Source of the DNA: Epsilonproteobacteria bacterium tcs-49
GTDB taxonomy: Bacteria > Campylobacterota > Campylobacteria > Campylobacterales > Sulfurovaceae
Length of the DNA: 64,000 nt
Direction of reading: 5' to 3'
NCBI GenBank assembly: GCA_002049495.1
Contig: LLYS01000003.1
Span: 124,001-188,000 of the forward strand
The notes under the pieces were generated by a model. It did no database searches, was not told the origin of the DNA, and worked only from the letters and a program-made list of their open reading frames with translations. Below, one piece after another: positions 31,007 through 40,655 of the stretch; positions within the stretch are counted from its first letter, which is position 1; the number at the start of each line of letters is the position of its first letter. Position numbers and translations under genes: made by a program.

Positions 31007-33361
31007 CTAAAAGCGGATATTTTTCGAAGGCTTGCCGTGATAAAATCCCTGGGAGTACTCAATACTTAACAACTCGATCTGCTTTTGCACGCTTTCACTG
31101 GAGACAAATTCGGCGATACACTGGATGCCGTTTTTCTTGGCGAAGGCGACGATCGTTTCCACCACCGAGCGTTTATGGGGATCGTTGTCGATATCTTTGA
31201 TCAGCGAACCGTCGATCTTGAGGTAGTTGGTGCGGATTGAGATCAGATAACTGAAATTGGAATACCCGCTGCCGAAATCGTCGATAGCGATCTTGGCCCC
31301 GAACTTTTTGATCTCGTCGATAAACGCGTCGATCTTGGCCCGGTGAAAGGCATCGATCTCTTCGGATTCCACCAGTTCCAAAATAACCCGCTCGGGATTG
31401 GGGTAGTTTTGAAGTTTTTGCAGGATATGCGCCGACGTTTCCCGTGAAACCACATCCTCTACGGTCAGGTTGATGGAGAATTCGATCTCGGGATTTTGGG
31501 AGAACGCGGCAAAACTTTTATCCACGACTATCCGGGTGAGTTTAAGATACTGCTTGGTCTTTTTGGCGATATCGAGAAATTTAAAGGGGGAGATCACTTC
31601 CCCCTCTTTATCGATCATACGGATCAAAGATTCATATTTGTTCACACGCTGCTCGCGGTTGTCGTAGATCGGCTGGAAAAACACCTCTATGCGATCCTCC
31701 TTGATCGCGCTTTCGATCATCGCCGCCCAGTAGATATTGTTTTCATACTCCTTCTCTATCTGCAGATCCTGGGTATAGACCAGATAGTTCAACCGCTCCC
31801 TTTTCGCCCGCTTGAGGGCGATACTGGCTTGACTGACGCGGTTCCCGCCATCCATGGCGATCCCGGCGGTAATATGGATGAAGATATCGGCAAGCGTAGG
31901 AACCTGCAGGGGCTGTTCCTCCACGTAGCGGGTAAACTCCCGGACCCGTTTTTCAAAATATTTCTCCTCCTCGTCATTGTTGACAATCACCGCAAACTCG
32001 TCGGCGTAGGTACGGTAGTAGGTGTATTCGGTCAGAGGGAAATAGTGTTTGATCAGTTTGGCAAAGTGTTTGAGGATTTTATCGCCGATATCGTAGCCGT
32101 AGAGTTCGTTCTTCTCTTTAAAATCGTCGATATTGAGGATACACACCCCGTAGCAATCCTCCTGCTTCGCATCCTGAATCAGCTTGTTTCTATTGTAAAA
32201 GTTTGTCAAGTCGTCGTAAAAAGCAACGGTTTCGAGCTTTTTTTGGCGCCGTACGATCTCCAGGGACATGAGATTGATGGTTTTGTCCAGCCGGGTCATC
32301 TCATCGTCGTTTTGTCCTATCTTGCTTTTTTTCCTGCTGAATTCAAAGCTGCCCGAAGTGACGTTTTTGACCTTTTGCATCAAATACTCCAGCCGGCGCA
32401 TCACTTCATGCTTTAAAAACCAAAAAGCCGCGGGCAGGATGATGACCACGATCAGCAGCGAACTGGCCAGAGAAAAGGTTTTGGCTTCTTGCAGCAGCTG
32501 CATCTGATGCTTCCTGTCGATGATATAGCGGTACGTGACCTTATGCCCGGCCAGCTGCTCGTTTTTCTCCTCCACGACGTATTTGTCGTTTTCATAGATA
32601 CGGCGCTCGCCCGGCTGCTCCTCCCAGGGCAGCATCGTCGCCAAATCCAGCTTGGGGAGCAACCCGACATAGAATTTGCCGTCGATATAGATGTTTGCCG
32701 CGAAATTTCCGTGTTCAGCCATCAAAGTGATCAACTCATTGCCCACCTTCTGGTACAGTTTGAGCGTACCCACGAACTGCTCCTGGTCGGACCGGTTATC
32801 GATGATGTTGGCGTGATACACCACAAACAGTTCGCCCTCTCTCACCTCTTTAAACGCCCTGCTTTTGGAGCGCTCGATCTGTAGCGGGAGAAACCGCTCA
32901 GGCTCGGAAAAAGTGCTTTGCAGCCGGGGTTCCCCCTGCTCGTAAGTCACGTAACCGCTGGTCTCGCTATCGAAAAACGCGACCTTGTAGCCATATTTGT
33001 CATACACCGCTCCGTGATCGATAGCGGTGTGGTTTGTCGCGGCGAGGTAGCGGCCCAGCTTCTCCTTGACTTCGTCAAAAAGTGCGGGTTGGTAGTTTTG
33101 TTTATCTTCGTAGTTGTTGATCAGGTTCAGCCGGCTTAGCACCATCTCGTTACTGCCGACGAAGTAAGCCTGCTGTCGTAAGTTTTTGCCGATTCTTTCC
33201 AACTCCTGGCGCATCATATAATCGATATGCAGTAACTCTTTTTTCGTATTGAGCCGGTGGGTCTTTTCGATAACGAAGTGATCGATCAGAAACCAGTTGG
33301 CAAATACCGCAAAGGTTATGGTGAATAAAAAAATCGACAAAAGCTTTTTGGAAAGATTCAT
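31007..33361 (-). CDS. GGDEF-EAL protein with degenerate GGDEF (YADEF), probable phosphodiesterase
   Basis: YRTYADEFAVIV; YESLIRMI (ExLxR); DDFGSGYSNFSYL; TM-flanked periplasmic domain. Confidence 0.88.
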   Translation of the reverse strand: MNLSKKLLSIFLFTITFAVFANWFLIDHFVIEKTHRLNTKKELLHIDYMMRQELERIGKNLRQQAYFVGSNEMVLSRLNLINNYEDKQNYQPALFDEVKEKLGRYLAATNHTAIDHGAVYDKYGYKVAFFDSETSGYVTYEQGEPRLQSTFSEPERFLPLQIERSKSRAFKEVREGELFVVYHANIIDNRSDQEQFVGTLKLYQKVGNELITLMAEHGNFAANIYIDGKFYVGLLPKLDLATMLPWEEQPGERRIYENDKYVVEEKNEQLAGHKVTYRYIIDRKHQMQLLQEAKTFSLASSLLIVVIILPAAFWFLKHEVMRRLEYLMQKVKNVTSGSFEFSRKKSKIGQNDDEMTRLDKTINLMSLEIVRRQKKLETVAFYDDLTNFYNRNKLIQDAKQEDCYGVCILNIDDFKEKNELYGYDIGDKILKHFAKLIKHYFPLTEYTYYRTYADEFAVIVNNDEEEKYFEKRVREFTRYVEEQPLQVPTLADIFIHITAGIAMDGGNRVSQASIALKRAKRERLNYLVYTQDLQIEKEYENNIYWAAMIESAIKEDRIEVFFQPIYDNREQRVNKYESLIRMIDKEGEVISPFKFLDIAKKTKQYLKLTRIVVDKSFAAFSQNPEIEFSINLTVEDVVSRETSAHILQKLQNYPNPERVILELVESEEIDAFHRAKIDAFIDEIKKFGAKIAIDDFGSGYSNFSYLISIRTNYLKIDGSLIKDIDNDPHKRSVVETIVAFAKKNGIQCIAEFVSSESVQKQIELLSIEYSQGFYHGKPSKNIRF

Positions 33362-33402
33362 GGGTCTCCTTCAGCCGGAGGGGTTCCCCGGCCGGCGCAG
33401 GG

Positions 33403-33624
33403 CTACTTTTTCGCTTTTGCTTCCTGCAGCGCTTCGATCACCGCATCGATATTCTCATAGGGGATATGGGCTTTCCATTCCACATCTTCCCCGTTTAGCG
33501 CGATGCCCACGCTGACGACGTCGTTGCTGCCGGGACCGTAGGGTTCGGTAACGTCGGCGATGGAGATCACCCCCTTGTTCGTTCCCGCTAAATCTATCTT
33601 TTTCAGCTCCGTTGTTGTTGACAT
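33403..33624 (-). CDS. Small conserved-looking hypothetical protein (73 aa)
   Basis: ORF with upstream aaggagcc RBS; no recognised family. Confidence 0.5.
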   Translation of the reverse strand: MSTTTELKKIDLAGTNKGVISIADVTEPYGPGSNDVVSVGIALNGEDVEWKAHIPYENIDAVIEALQEAKAKK

Positions 33625-33762
33625 TATGGCTCCTTGTGAAATTGGTTATTGCCCTGATTATAACCTATTTTTCCCTTAGCTTCACTTGCCGGTCACGCTA
33701 TTGTCACTATTTTTGCGCTATTACATATATTGCTTATAATTCTTATAATCTCTTTAGGATAT

Positions 33763-33791
33763 AAAGTAATTTTATCGATCTATATTACTTT
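33763..33791. promoter_or_regulatory. Perfect inverted repeat upstream of the PAS-MCP pair
   Basis: AAAGTAAT-13 nt-ATTACTTT about 45 nt upstream of the PAS gene. Confidence 0.3.
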
Positions 33792-33831
33792 GCTTTTGCA
33801 TTTGCTATACTTTTGCTATGAATAGGGGTTG

Positions 33832-34380
33832 ATGGGGTCTATTCGTAAAATTGAAGCAAAGGGGTCTTTCGTGTCACAACAAACCGTAGAAAAAGTACTG
33901 CAAGCGGACAAACTCGTAATCTCAAAAACGGACACGAAGGGCAAAATCACCTACGGCAACCGCTACTTCACCCAGCTTTCGGGCTACTCGACTGCGGAAT
34001 ACATGCACAAGCCCCACAACATTATCCGACATCCCGATATGCCAAAAGCGGTCTTTAAACTGCTGTGGCAAACCCTCCAAAGCGGCAAGGAGATCCACGC
34101 TTATGTCAAAAACCGCGCCAAAGACGGCAGCTTTTACTGGGTTTTTGCCAACGTCACCCCCTCCTACGATGCCCACGGCAAGATCGTCGGTTTCTACTCG
34201 GTCCGGCGCAAACCCCATCCTAAAGCGATCGAAACGATCGAAGGGATCTATAAGCAGCTGCTTTCCGCCGAAGCCGCCGGCGGCGTAGATGCCGGTGTCA
34301 AGCGCTTAGGGGAGCTGCTCAAAGAGCTCGGCAGCAGTTACGAAGATTTTATATTAGCACTTCACGATACCCATAAATGA
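33832..34380 (+). CDS. Aer/CetB-like PAS-domain protein
   Basis: [72 protein letters not shown]. Confidence 0.82.
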   Translation: MGSIRKIEAKGSFVSQQTVEKVLQADKLVISKTDTKGKITYGNRYFTQLSGYSTAEYMHKPHNIIRHPDMPKAVFKLLWQTLQSGKEIHAYVKNRAKDGSFYWVFANVTPSYDAHGKIVGFYSVRRKPHPKAIETIEGIYKQLLSAEAAGGVDAGVKRLGELLKELGSSYEDFILALHDTHK

Positions 34381-34399
34381 TCAATCTAAAGGAGTTTTT

Positions 34400-35805
34400 T
34401 TGAAAAACATATCGTCACTCAATGCGGTGGTGTTTCTTTCCTACGCTTCCGTTTTCGCCGCCGTTATCGTCTTTATCGGCCTCTCCATGGCTTGCGATTT
34501 TTCCATCTTTACGCTGTTGCCCTCGCTGATTTTCGGCGGGCTTTCCATCGCCCAGGTGGTGCATGTGCGCACCGTACAGAAGGATTTGACAACCGCCGAA
34601 CACGTGATGACCGACGTCGCCGCGGGCAATATGGAGCTGCGCCTGGAAAACGGCAAAAGCGGCGGCCGCGTGGAGAATCTCTTTTTAGAGATCAACAGCT
34701 TTTTAAACCAGGTAGAAACCTTTAACAAGGAGGTCAAGGCGACCTTTGATTACGTCAGCCGCTCCAAATTCAACCGCAAAATCCACCTCGAGGGGCTCAA
34801 TCCCACCTTTAAAATGTATGGGGAGGAGATCAATGAAACCATCGAAATGATGAAAGCCGACCACCGCCAAAAGCAGCACTCGGAGCTTAATTCCGACTTG
34901 AGCAACCTCAGCCAGAGTGCCGGGGGGATGAACGTGGTGCGGGACAGTCTGGCCAAAAACGTCGAAGCGCTGAAGATAATCCATGATAAAACCTACGAAA
35001 CGGCGGATATTTCCCAGGAAAATATCGAAGCGATGGATACGGTGATGGAACAGATCAACGACCTGATCCAGCAGATCGTTGAAAACAACGAATCGGTCCA
35101 CCGCCTTTCCGATCAAACCGAAGAGATCACCAGCGTCATCGCCATGATCAAAGATATCGCCGAACAGACCAATCTGCTCGCCCTCAACGCCGCCATCGAA
35201 GCCGCCCGCGCCGGAGAACACGGCAGAGGCTTCGCCGTCGTGGCCGATGAGGTACGAAAGCTCGCCGAACGCACCCAGAAAGCCACCGGAGAGATCGACG
35301 TGATCATCAACACCTTCCGCCAAGAGACCACCGATATCCACGCTAAATCGCAGGATATGACCAGCCGCGCCGAAGAATCCAACCAGGGCTTGACCCGCTT
35401 CAGCGATGCGATGCACCGCTTAAACGACAACGCTACTGAGATGGTCAACTCCATCGAAAACGTGGAAAACTCCACCTTCATCACCCTGGTCAAGATCGAT
35501 CACGTGGTCTTTAAATCCAACGCCTACTCCTCTATCTTCCTAGGGGAGCAGCAGGCAAAATTCGGCAACCACCACCAGTGCCGCATGGGGCAGTGGTACG
35601 ACGGTGCCGGGAAGGAGCGCTTTGGGCATATGAAGGAGTTCAAAGCCCTTGACGCGCCCCATGAAACGGTGCATAAAAACGTCCTTGAAAGCATGGAGTG
35701 TTTGGAAAAGAGGAGATTTTAAACAATTTCAAAGCGGTGGAAAAAGCCAGCGAAACGCTATTTGAAAGAATGGATAAAATGCTGGAAAATTATAAAAGAG
35801 CGTAA
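34400..35805 (+). pseudogene. Methyl-accepting chemotaxis protein with C-terminal CZB domain; 3' end displaced by an apparent single-base deletion
   Basis: [60 protein letters not shown]; stop at 35722, but an alternate frame continues [31 protein letters not shown] to 35805. Confidence 0.85.
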
Positions 35806-35865
35806 CAAGCGCTACGGGCACACCCGGTGCCCGCAACTTCACAGCTCTTGACAAAAAGTGTCAAG

Positions 35866-38241
35866 CTATTGACAACCCACGCACTCCATACTTCTATCCT
35901 CTACGTCGTTGCTCGATTCGGGCGATTGGCTTCGCAGATAATAGCAGGATTTCACGCCCAGTTCCCACGCGCTTAGATAGATATCGTTGAGGTATTTCCC
36001 GCTGGCTTTATCCAGTGAGACGAAGATATTGAGACTCTGTCCCTGGTCGATCCACTTTTGGCGAATCGCCGCGGCTTTGACCAGATCCCGCTGATCCAGA
36101 TCGTAGCTTGGGGTATAGTACTCCCACGTATCGGGGCCGAGTTTGGGTACGACCACGGGGATCAACCCGCTGAGGTTTTCTTCAAACCATTTGCGCTTAT
36201 ACACCGGCTCGATCGCCTGGGTCGTTCCGGTAAGGATGGAGATGGAACTCGTCGGCGCGATCGCCATGAGATATCCGTTGCGCATCCCGTCGCTTTGCAC
36301 CTTTTGACGCAACTCGTCCCAGTTATACGTGTAACCGAACAATCCGCCCCGGTCAACGAGCTTTTTAGCGTTTTCGTTGGCCACGTCGATGGGGAAGATC
36401 CCCTTGCTCCAGTGCGATCCCTCAAACTCCGGGTACTGCCCCTTCTCCAGGCTCAAGTCGCTGCTGGCTTTGATGGCGTTGAAACTCACCGCTTCCATGA
36501 TCTCGTCCACTTTGTGCAGGTGCTCGTAGCTGCCCCACTTGATACGGTTCTCGGCAAGCATCTGCGCTTCGCCCATCACTCCCAGACCGATCGCGCGGCT
36601 TTTGTGGTTGGTCTGTTTTACCTTTTTAAGCGGATAAAAGTTCAAATCGATCACGTTGTCAAGCATCCGTACCGCCGTGGGTACCACCCGCTCGATATCT
36701 TCCGGGGTGTTGATCTTGGAGAGGTTGATACTGGCAAGGTTGCACACCGCCGTATCCCCGGGTTCGCTGATCTTTTCGACCATATACACCTGCTTACCGT
36801 TCATACTATCAAGGGCGGTAAGTTTTTTAGCCTTTTTCTCGATACCCGCATCGGTTTTGATATCCTCTTCCTCTTCAAACAGCTCAATCTCCCCGTTGTC
36901 ATACTCCACCTGGATCTTGTAGTGGTTGGGGTTGGTGTTTTGAAAAATCTCGGTACAAAGGTTTGAACTTCTGATCGTTCCGGTATGGCTATTGGGATTG
37001 GCTTTGTTTGCGTTATCCTTGTAACACAGAAAGGGGCTTCCCGTTTCAAAGTAGCTGCGCAGGATCTGCTTCCACAGATCTTTGGCTTTGATCTTTTCTT
37101 TGATAACGCTGTCGTCGTTTTCGTAAGCGATATAGCGTTTTTCAAACTCTTCGCCGAAACATTCACACAGATCACCCGTTTCGTAGGGATCAAACAGCGT
37201 CCAGAAGTCATCATCCTTGACCCGCTTCATAAACAGATCATTCAGCCACATGGCCGGAAAAAGATCGTGGGCGCGCCGGCGCTCCTCACCGCTGTTTTTC
37301 TTCAAATCCAAAAACTCTTTGACATCCAGGTGCCACGGCTCCAGATAAACCGCGATCGCACCCTTTCTCGTCCCCAGCTGGTCTACGGCGATGGCGATAT
37401 CGTTGGTAATCTTTAAAAAGGGTACCGTACCGCCCGCGGCGTTTTTGTGGTTGTCGATAAAGGAGCCCATACCGCGCACTTTGCTCCAGTCCCAACCGAT
37501 ACCGCCGCCATATTTGGAAAGCAGCGCCATCTCCTTGTAACTGTCAAAGATCCCCTCGATATTGTCAGGCGTACTGCCGATGTAGCAGGAACTCAGCTGG
37601 TGACGCGGGGTCCGCGCGTTGCTCAGCGTCGGTGTCGCCGCCATCACTTCAAACTTGGATAATAGATCATAAAACTTCTTCGCCCAGCTTTGACAATCAA
37701 ACTCGTTTTGCGCCAAGAACATGGCGATCGCCATAAACATATGTTGGGGCAGTTCGATGGGGTTGTTTTCCCGGTCTTTGATCAGATAGCGATCGTGCAG
37801 CGTACGGATTCCCAGATAGGTAAATTGCAAATCTCTGTCAGGATCGATATAGCCGTCCAGATCCTCCAGGTCGTATTTGTCTTTAAACCCTTTGACGATA
37901 CGGCCCTCCGCTTCGCCCCGCTCAAGATACTCCCGCAGCGAACCGTAGCCGTTGAACCCGTTGACTTGATGGTACAGGTCATACAGAAACAGGCGCGCCG
38001 CCACAAAGGTCCAGTTGGGACGATCCACATCGATCTTATCCACCGCCGTGGCGATCAGCGTCTTTTGGATCTCTTTTGTGGTGATATTGTCTCTAAATTG
38101 AATATGAGCATCAACTTCAAGTTCACTTTGGCTGACATTGTCCAGCCCTTCGGTTGAAGCTGAAGTGTATTTTTGGATCTTTGAAATGTCCAGGTTTTCC
38201 ACCCGACCGTTTCGCTTGATGACTTTCAATCCGGAATTCAT
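35866..38241 (-). CDS. nrdA: Ribonucleoside-diphosphate reductase alpha subunit
   Basis: KYGGGIGWDWSKVRGMGS; GTRKGAIAVYLEPWHLDVKEFLDLKKNSG; SNLCTEI; C-terminal MECVGCQ. Confidence 0.95.
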   Translation of the reverse strand: MNSGLKVIKRNGRVENLDISKIQKYTSASTEGLDNVSQSELEVDAHIQFRDNITTKEIQKTLIATAVDKIDVDRPNWTFVAARLFLYDLYHQVNGFNGYGSLREYLERGEAEGRIVKGFKDKYDLEDLDGYIDPDRDLQFTYLGIRTLHDRYLIKDRENNPIELPQHMFMAIAMFLAQNEFDCQSWAKKFYDLLSKFEVMAATPTLSNARTPRHQLSSCYIGSTPDNIEGIFDSYKEMALLSKYGGGIGWDWSKVRGMGSFIDNHKNAAGGTVPFLKITNDIAIAVDQLGTRKGAIAVYLEPWHLDVKEFLDLKKNSGEERRRAHDLFPAMWLNDLFMKRVKDDDFWTLFDPYETGDLCECFGEEFEKRYIAYENDDSVIKEKIKAKDLWKQILRSYFETGSPFLCYKDNANKANPNSHTGTIRSSNLCTEIFQNTNPNHYKIQVEYDNGEIELFEEEEDIKTDAGIEKKAKKLTALDSMNGKQVYMVEKISEPGDTAVCNLASINLSKINTPEDIERVVPTAVRMLDNVIDLNFYPLKKVKQTNHKSRAIGLGVMGEAQMLAENRIKWGSYEHLHKVDEIMEAVSFNAIKASSDLSLEKGQYPEFEGSHWSKGIFPIDVANENAKKLVDRGGLFGYTYNWDELRQKVQSDGMRNGYLMAIAPTSSISILTGTTQAIEPVYKRKWFEENLSGLIPVVVPKLGPDTWEYYTPSYDLDQRDLVKAAAIRQKWIDQGQSLNIFVSLDKASGKYLNDIYLSAWELGVKSCYYLRSQSPESSNDVEDRSMECVGCQ

Positions 38242-38256
38242 TGGACTGCTCCCCTT

Positions 38257-39585
38257 TTATTTAAAAACTCTGCTAAATATGGTCTCCACGTTTTTCGTGT
38301 AGTAGTCGTAATCGAAGCAATCCCTGATCGCTTCTTCACTGAGGCTTTGGCGAAGCTCTTCGTCGCTAAGCAGATGCTGCAGATACAAAGACTCGCCCTT
38401 TTCATTCAGTGCGGATTTCCCCTGCTGCAGATCCTCCCAAACCTTCATAGCGTTTCGCTGTACGATCTTGTAGGAGGTTTCTCTGCTCAAGCCCTTAAGC
38501 GGCAGCTCCAAAAGCACGCGCTGGGAAAATACAAGTCCCCCCGTGAGGTTGAGATTTTTCATCATATTCTCGGGGTAGACGGTCAAGTTTGCGATCACGT
38601 TGTTGAGCCTGTGCAGCATAAAATCCGTAGTGATAAATCCATCCGGCAGGATAAAACGCTCCACCGAGGAGTGGGAGATATCACGCTCGTGCCACAGCGC
38701 TACGTTTTCCATGGCGGGCATGGAGTAGCTTCGGATCATACGGCAAAGACCGGTGATATTTTCGGTCAGGACAGGGTTTCTTTTGTGCGGCATCGCCGAA
38801 CTTCCCTTTTGGCCCTTGGCGAAAAACTCTTCGGCTTCATACACCTCCGTCCGCTGCCAGTGCCGCACCTGTACCGCAAACTTTTCGCACGAGGAAGCCA
38901 GAAGCGCCAAAGCGTTCATCACGTTGGCGTAGCGGTCCCTTTGGATCACCTGGTTGGAAACGGGGGCGGGCTTGAGGCCGAGCTCTTGACACGTCAACTC
39001 CTCCACCTCCATAGGCGCATGGGCGAAGTTGCCCATAGCGCCGCTGATCTGGCCGACGCTGATCACGTCCAACGCCTGCTCCAGGTTGTCGAGGTTTCTT
39101 TGCAACTCCTCATACCAGATCGCCAGCGCCAGACCGAACGTGATCGGTTCGCCGTGGATACCGTGGCTTCTTCCCACCATCAATGTATACTTATGTTCAC
39201 GGGCTCTTTTTTCGACGGAGTCCATCACCATCTTGACATCGTCGATGATCAGTTCCAAAGAGTCTTTGATCTGTAGTGCAACCGCCGTATCGATACAATC
39301 GCTGCTGGTCATCCCGTAGTGTACCCAGCGCTTCTCATCGCCGAGGCTTTCTCCCACGGAGGTCAAAAACGCGATCACGTCGTGTCTGGTTTCTTTTTCT
39401 ATCTCGTCGATTCTATCTATATCAAAGGTCGCGTTCTCGGCGATCTTTTTGCAATCTTCATCGGGAACCAGTCCCAGTTTGTTCCACGCTTTCGTAGCTG
39501 CGATCTCTACTTTCAGCCACGCGTCATATTTGGCCTGCATGGTCCATTTTTCACTCATCTGCTTTCGTGCATATCGTTCTACCAT
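38257..39585 (-). CDS. purB: Adenylosuccinate lyase
   Basis: KRWVHYGMTSSDCIDTA; MVGRSHGIHGEPITFG; KGSSAMPHKRNPVLTENITGL signature. Confidence 0.95.
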   Translation of the reverse strand: MVERYARKQMSEKWTMQAKYDAWLKVEIAATKAWNKLGLVPDEDCKKIAENATFDIDRIDEIEKETRHDVIAFLTSVGESLGDEKRWVHYGMTSSDCIDTAVALQIKDSLELIIDDVKMVMDSVEKRAREHKYTLMVGRSHGIHGEPITFGLALAIWYEELQRNLDNLEQALDVISVGQISGAMGNFAHAPMEVEELTCQELGLKPAPVSNQVIQRDRYANVMNALALLASSCEKFAVQVRHWQRTEVYEAEEFFAKGQKGSSAMPHKRNPVLTENITGLCRMIRSYSMPAMENVALWHERDISHSSVERFILPDGFITTDFMLHRLNNVIANLTVYPENMMKNLNLTGGLVFSQRVLLELPLKGLSRETSYKIVQRNAMKVWEDLQQGKSALNEKGESLYLQHLLSDEELRQSLSEEAIRDCFDYDYYTKNVETIFSRVFK

Positions 39586-39743
39586 CGACTTTACCTTGTA
39601 CTATATTTTCTAAATAAAATAATAGTGAAAATGATGTTAAAATTAGCTAAGAGTTATGGCTATTTGCGGTGAAATTTTAAAATATTTCCAGCCCCCGTTT
39701 TTAGCTTAAATCGCTATAAAAAAACGTATGAAAGTTTACGAAT

Positions 39744-40655
39744 ATGCCCTTTGTAAAACAGATGTTTCACGTGAAACAACCGCAAAACCTTACCCTCTTT
39801 CTCCGCGATTTGTTCCAAATCCGATACAGGGAGGCACAGAAGCTCGTCGATACCGGCCGGGTGAGTCAAGGAGAAAGAATACTGCGTGATAAAAAAGAGA
39901 TTATCGAAGAGGCCGTCGAGGTCAAATACTTCCTTGCCAAAAGCCGGGGACTTTCCCCCTGCTTTCAGACCGACAGGTTTTTACTTTTCGACAAACCCGC
40001 CGGGCTGCATGTCCACCCGCAGCGACACGGCTACGGCTACACGCTCCTGGATGAGATACGCCACCACGGCGGCCGGCATGCCGACCCGGCCCACCGGCTC
40101 GACAGGGAGACCAGCGGATTGCTCCTTGCCGGAAGGGACAGAAAAAGCACCGGCGAACTGTCCCAACTGTTTGAAACACAAAAAGTAAAAAAAACATACC
40201 TTGCTCTGGTGCGGGGGAGGTTTAAAGAAAAGCGGCGTATCGAGCTGCCCTTAAGAAGCAGCGACAGCTATGCCAAATCCAAACACAAAACGGTAGTCGA
40301 TGACGGGGGGAAAAGCTCGGTGACGATCGTAAAGCCGCTACATTACGATCCCGTTCTGGACCAAACCCTTGTGCTGCTGCACCCCCAAACGGGAAGGACC
40401 CATCAACTGCGGGTCCATCTGTTTCACGTGAAACATCCCATCGTGGGCGATCCGCTTTACGGTACCGATTTTACAACGGCCGATCGCTATCTCGACGGTA
40501 AACTCAGTGGGCGGGAGCGTTTGGAAAGATGCGGGGCCAAGCGCCTCATGCTGCATGCGTACGCTTTGGAGTTTCGACTGGACAACCCCTTTACTCTTTT
40601 TTCTCCGACGCTTCCGTTTCCCTTTCCAACTCCTCAAGATCTTTCGATTCGATAG
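39744..40655 (+). CDS. RluA-family pseudouridine synthase
   Basis: HRLDRETSGLLLAGRD signature; HPQTGRTHQLRVHL. Confidence 0.9.
   Translation: MPFVKQMFHVKQPQNLTLFLRDLFQIRYREAQKLVDTGRVSQGERILRDKKEIIEEAVEVKYFLAKSRGLSPCFQTDRFLLFDKPAGLHVHPQRHGYGYTLLDEIRHHGGRHADPAHRLDRETSGLLLAGRDRKSTGELSQLFETQKVKKTYLALVRGRFKEKRRIELPLRSSDSYAKSKHKTVVDDGGKSSVTIVKPLHYDPVLDQTLVLLHPQTGRTHQLRVHLFHVKHPIVGDPLYGTDFTTADRYLDGKLSGRERLERCGAKRLMLHAYALEFRLDNPFTLFSPTLPFPFPTPQDLSIR
39763..39778. other. parS site 1 (perfect 16-bp palindrome)
   Basis: TGTTTCACGTGAAACA exact match to the canonical ParB/Spo0J parS sequence. Confidence 0.88.
40420..40435. other. parS site 2 (perfect 16-bp palindrome) within the RluA-like gene
   Basis: TGTTTCACGTGAAACA exact match, encodes LFHVKH. 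Confidence 0.88.
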
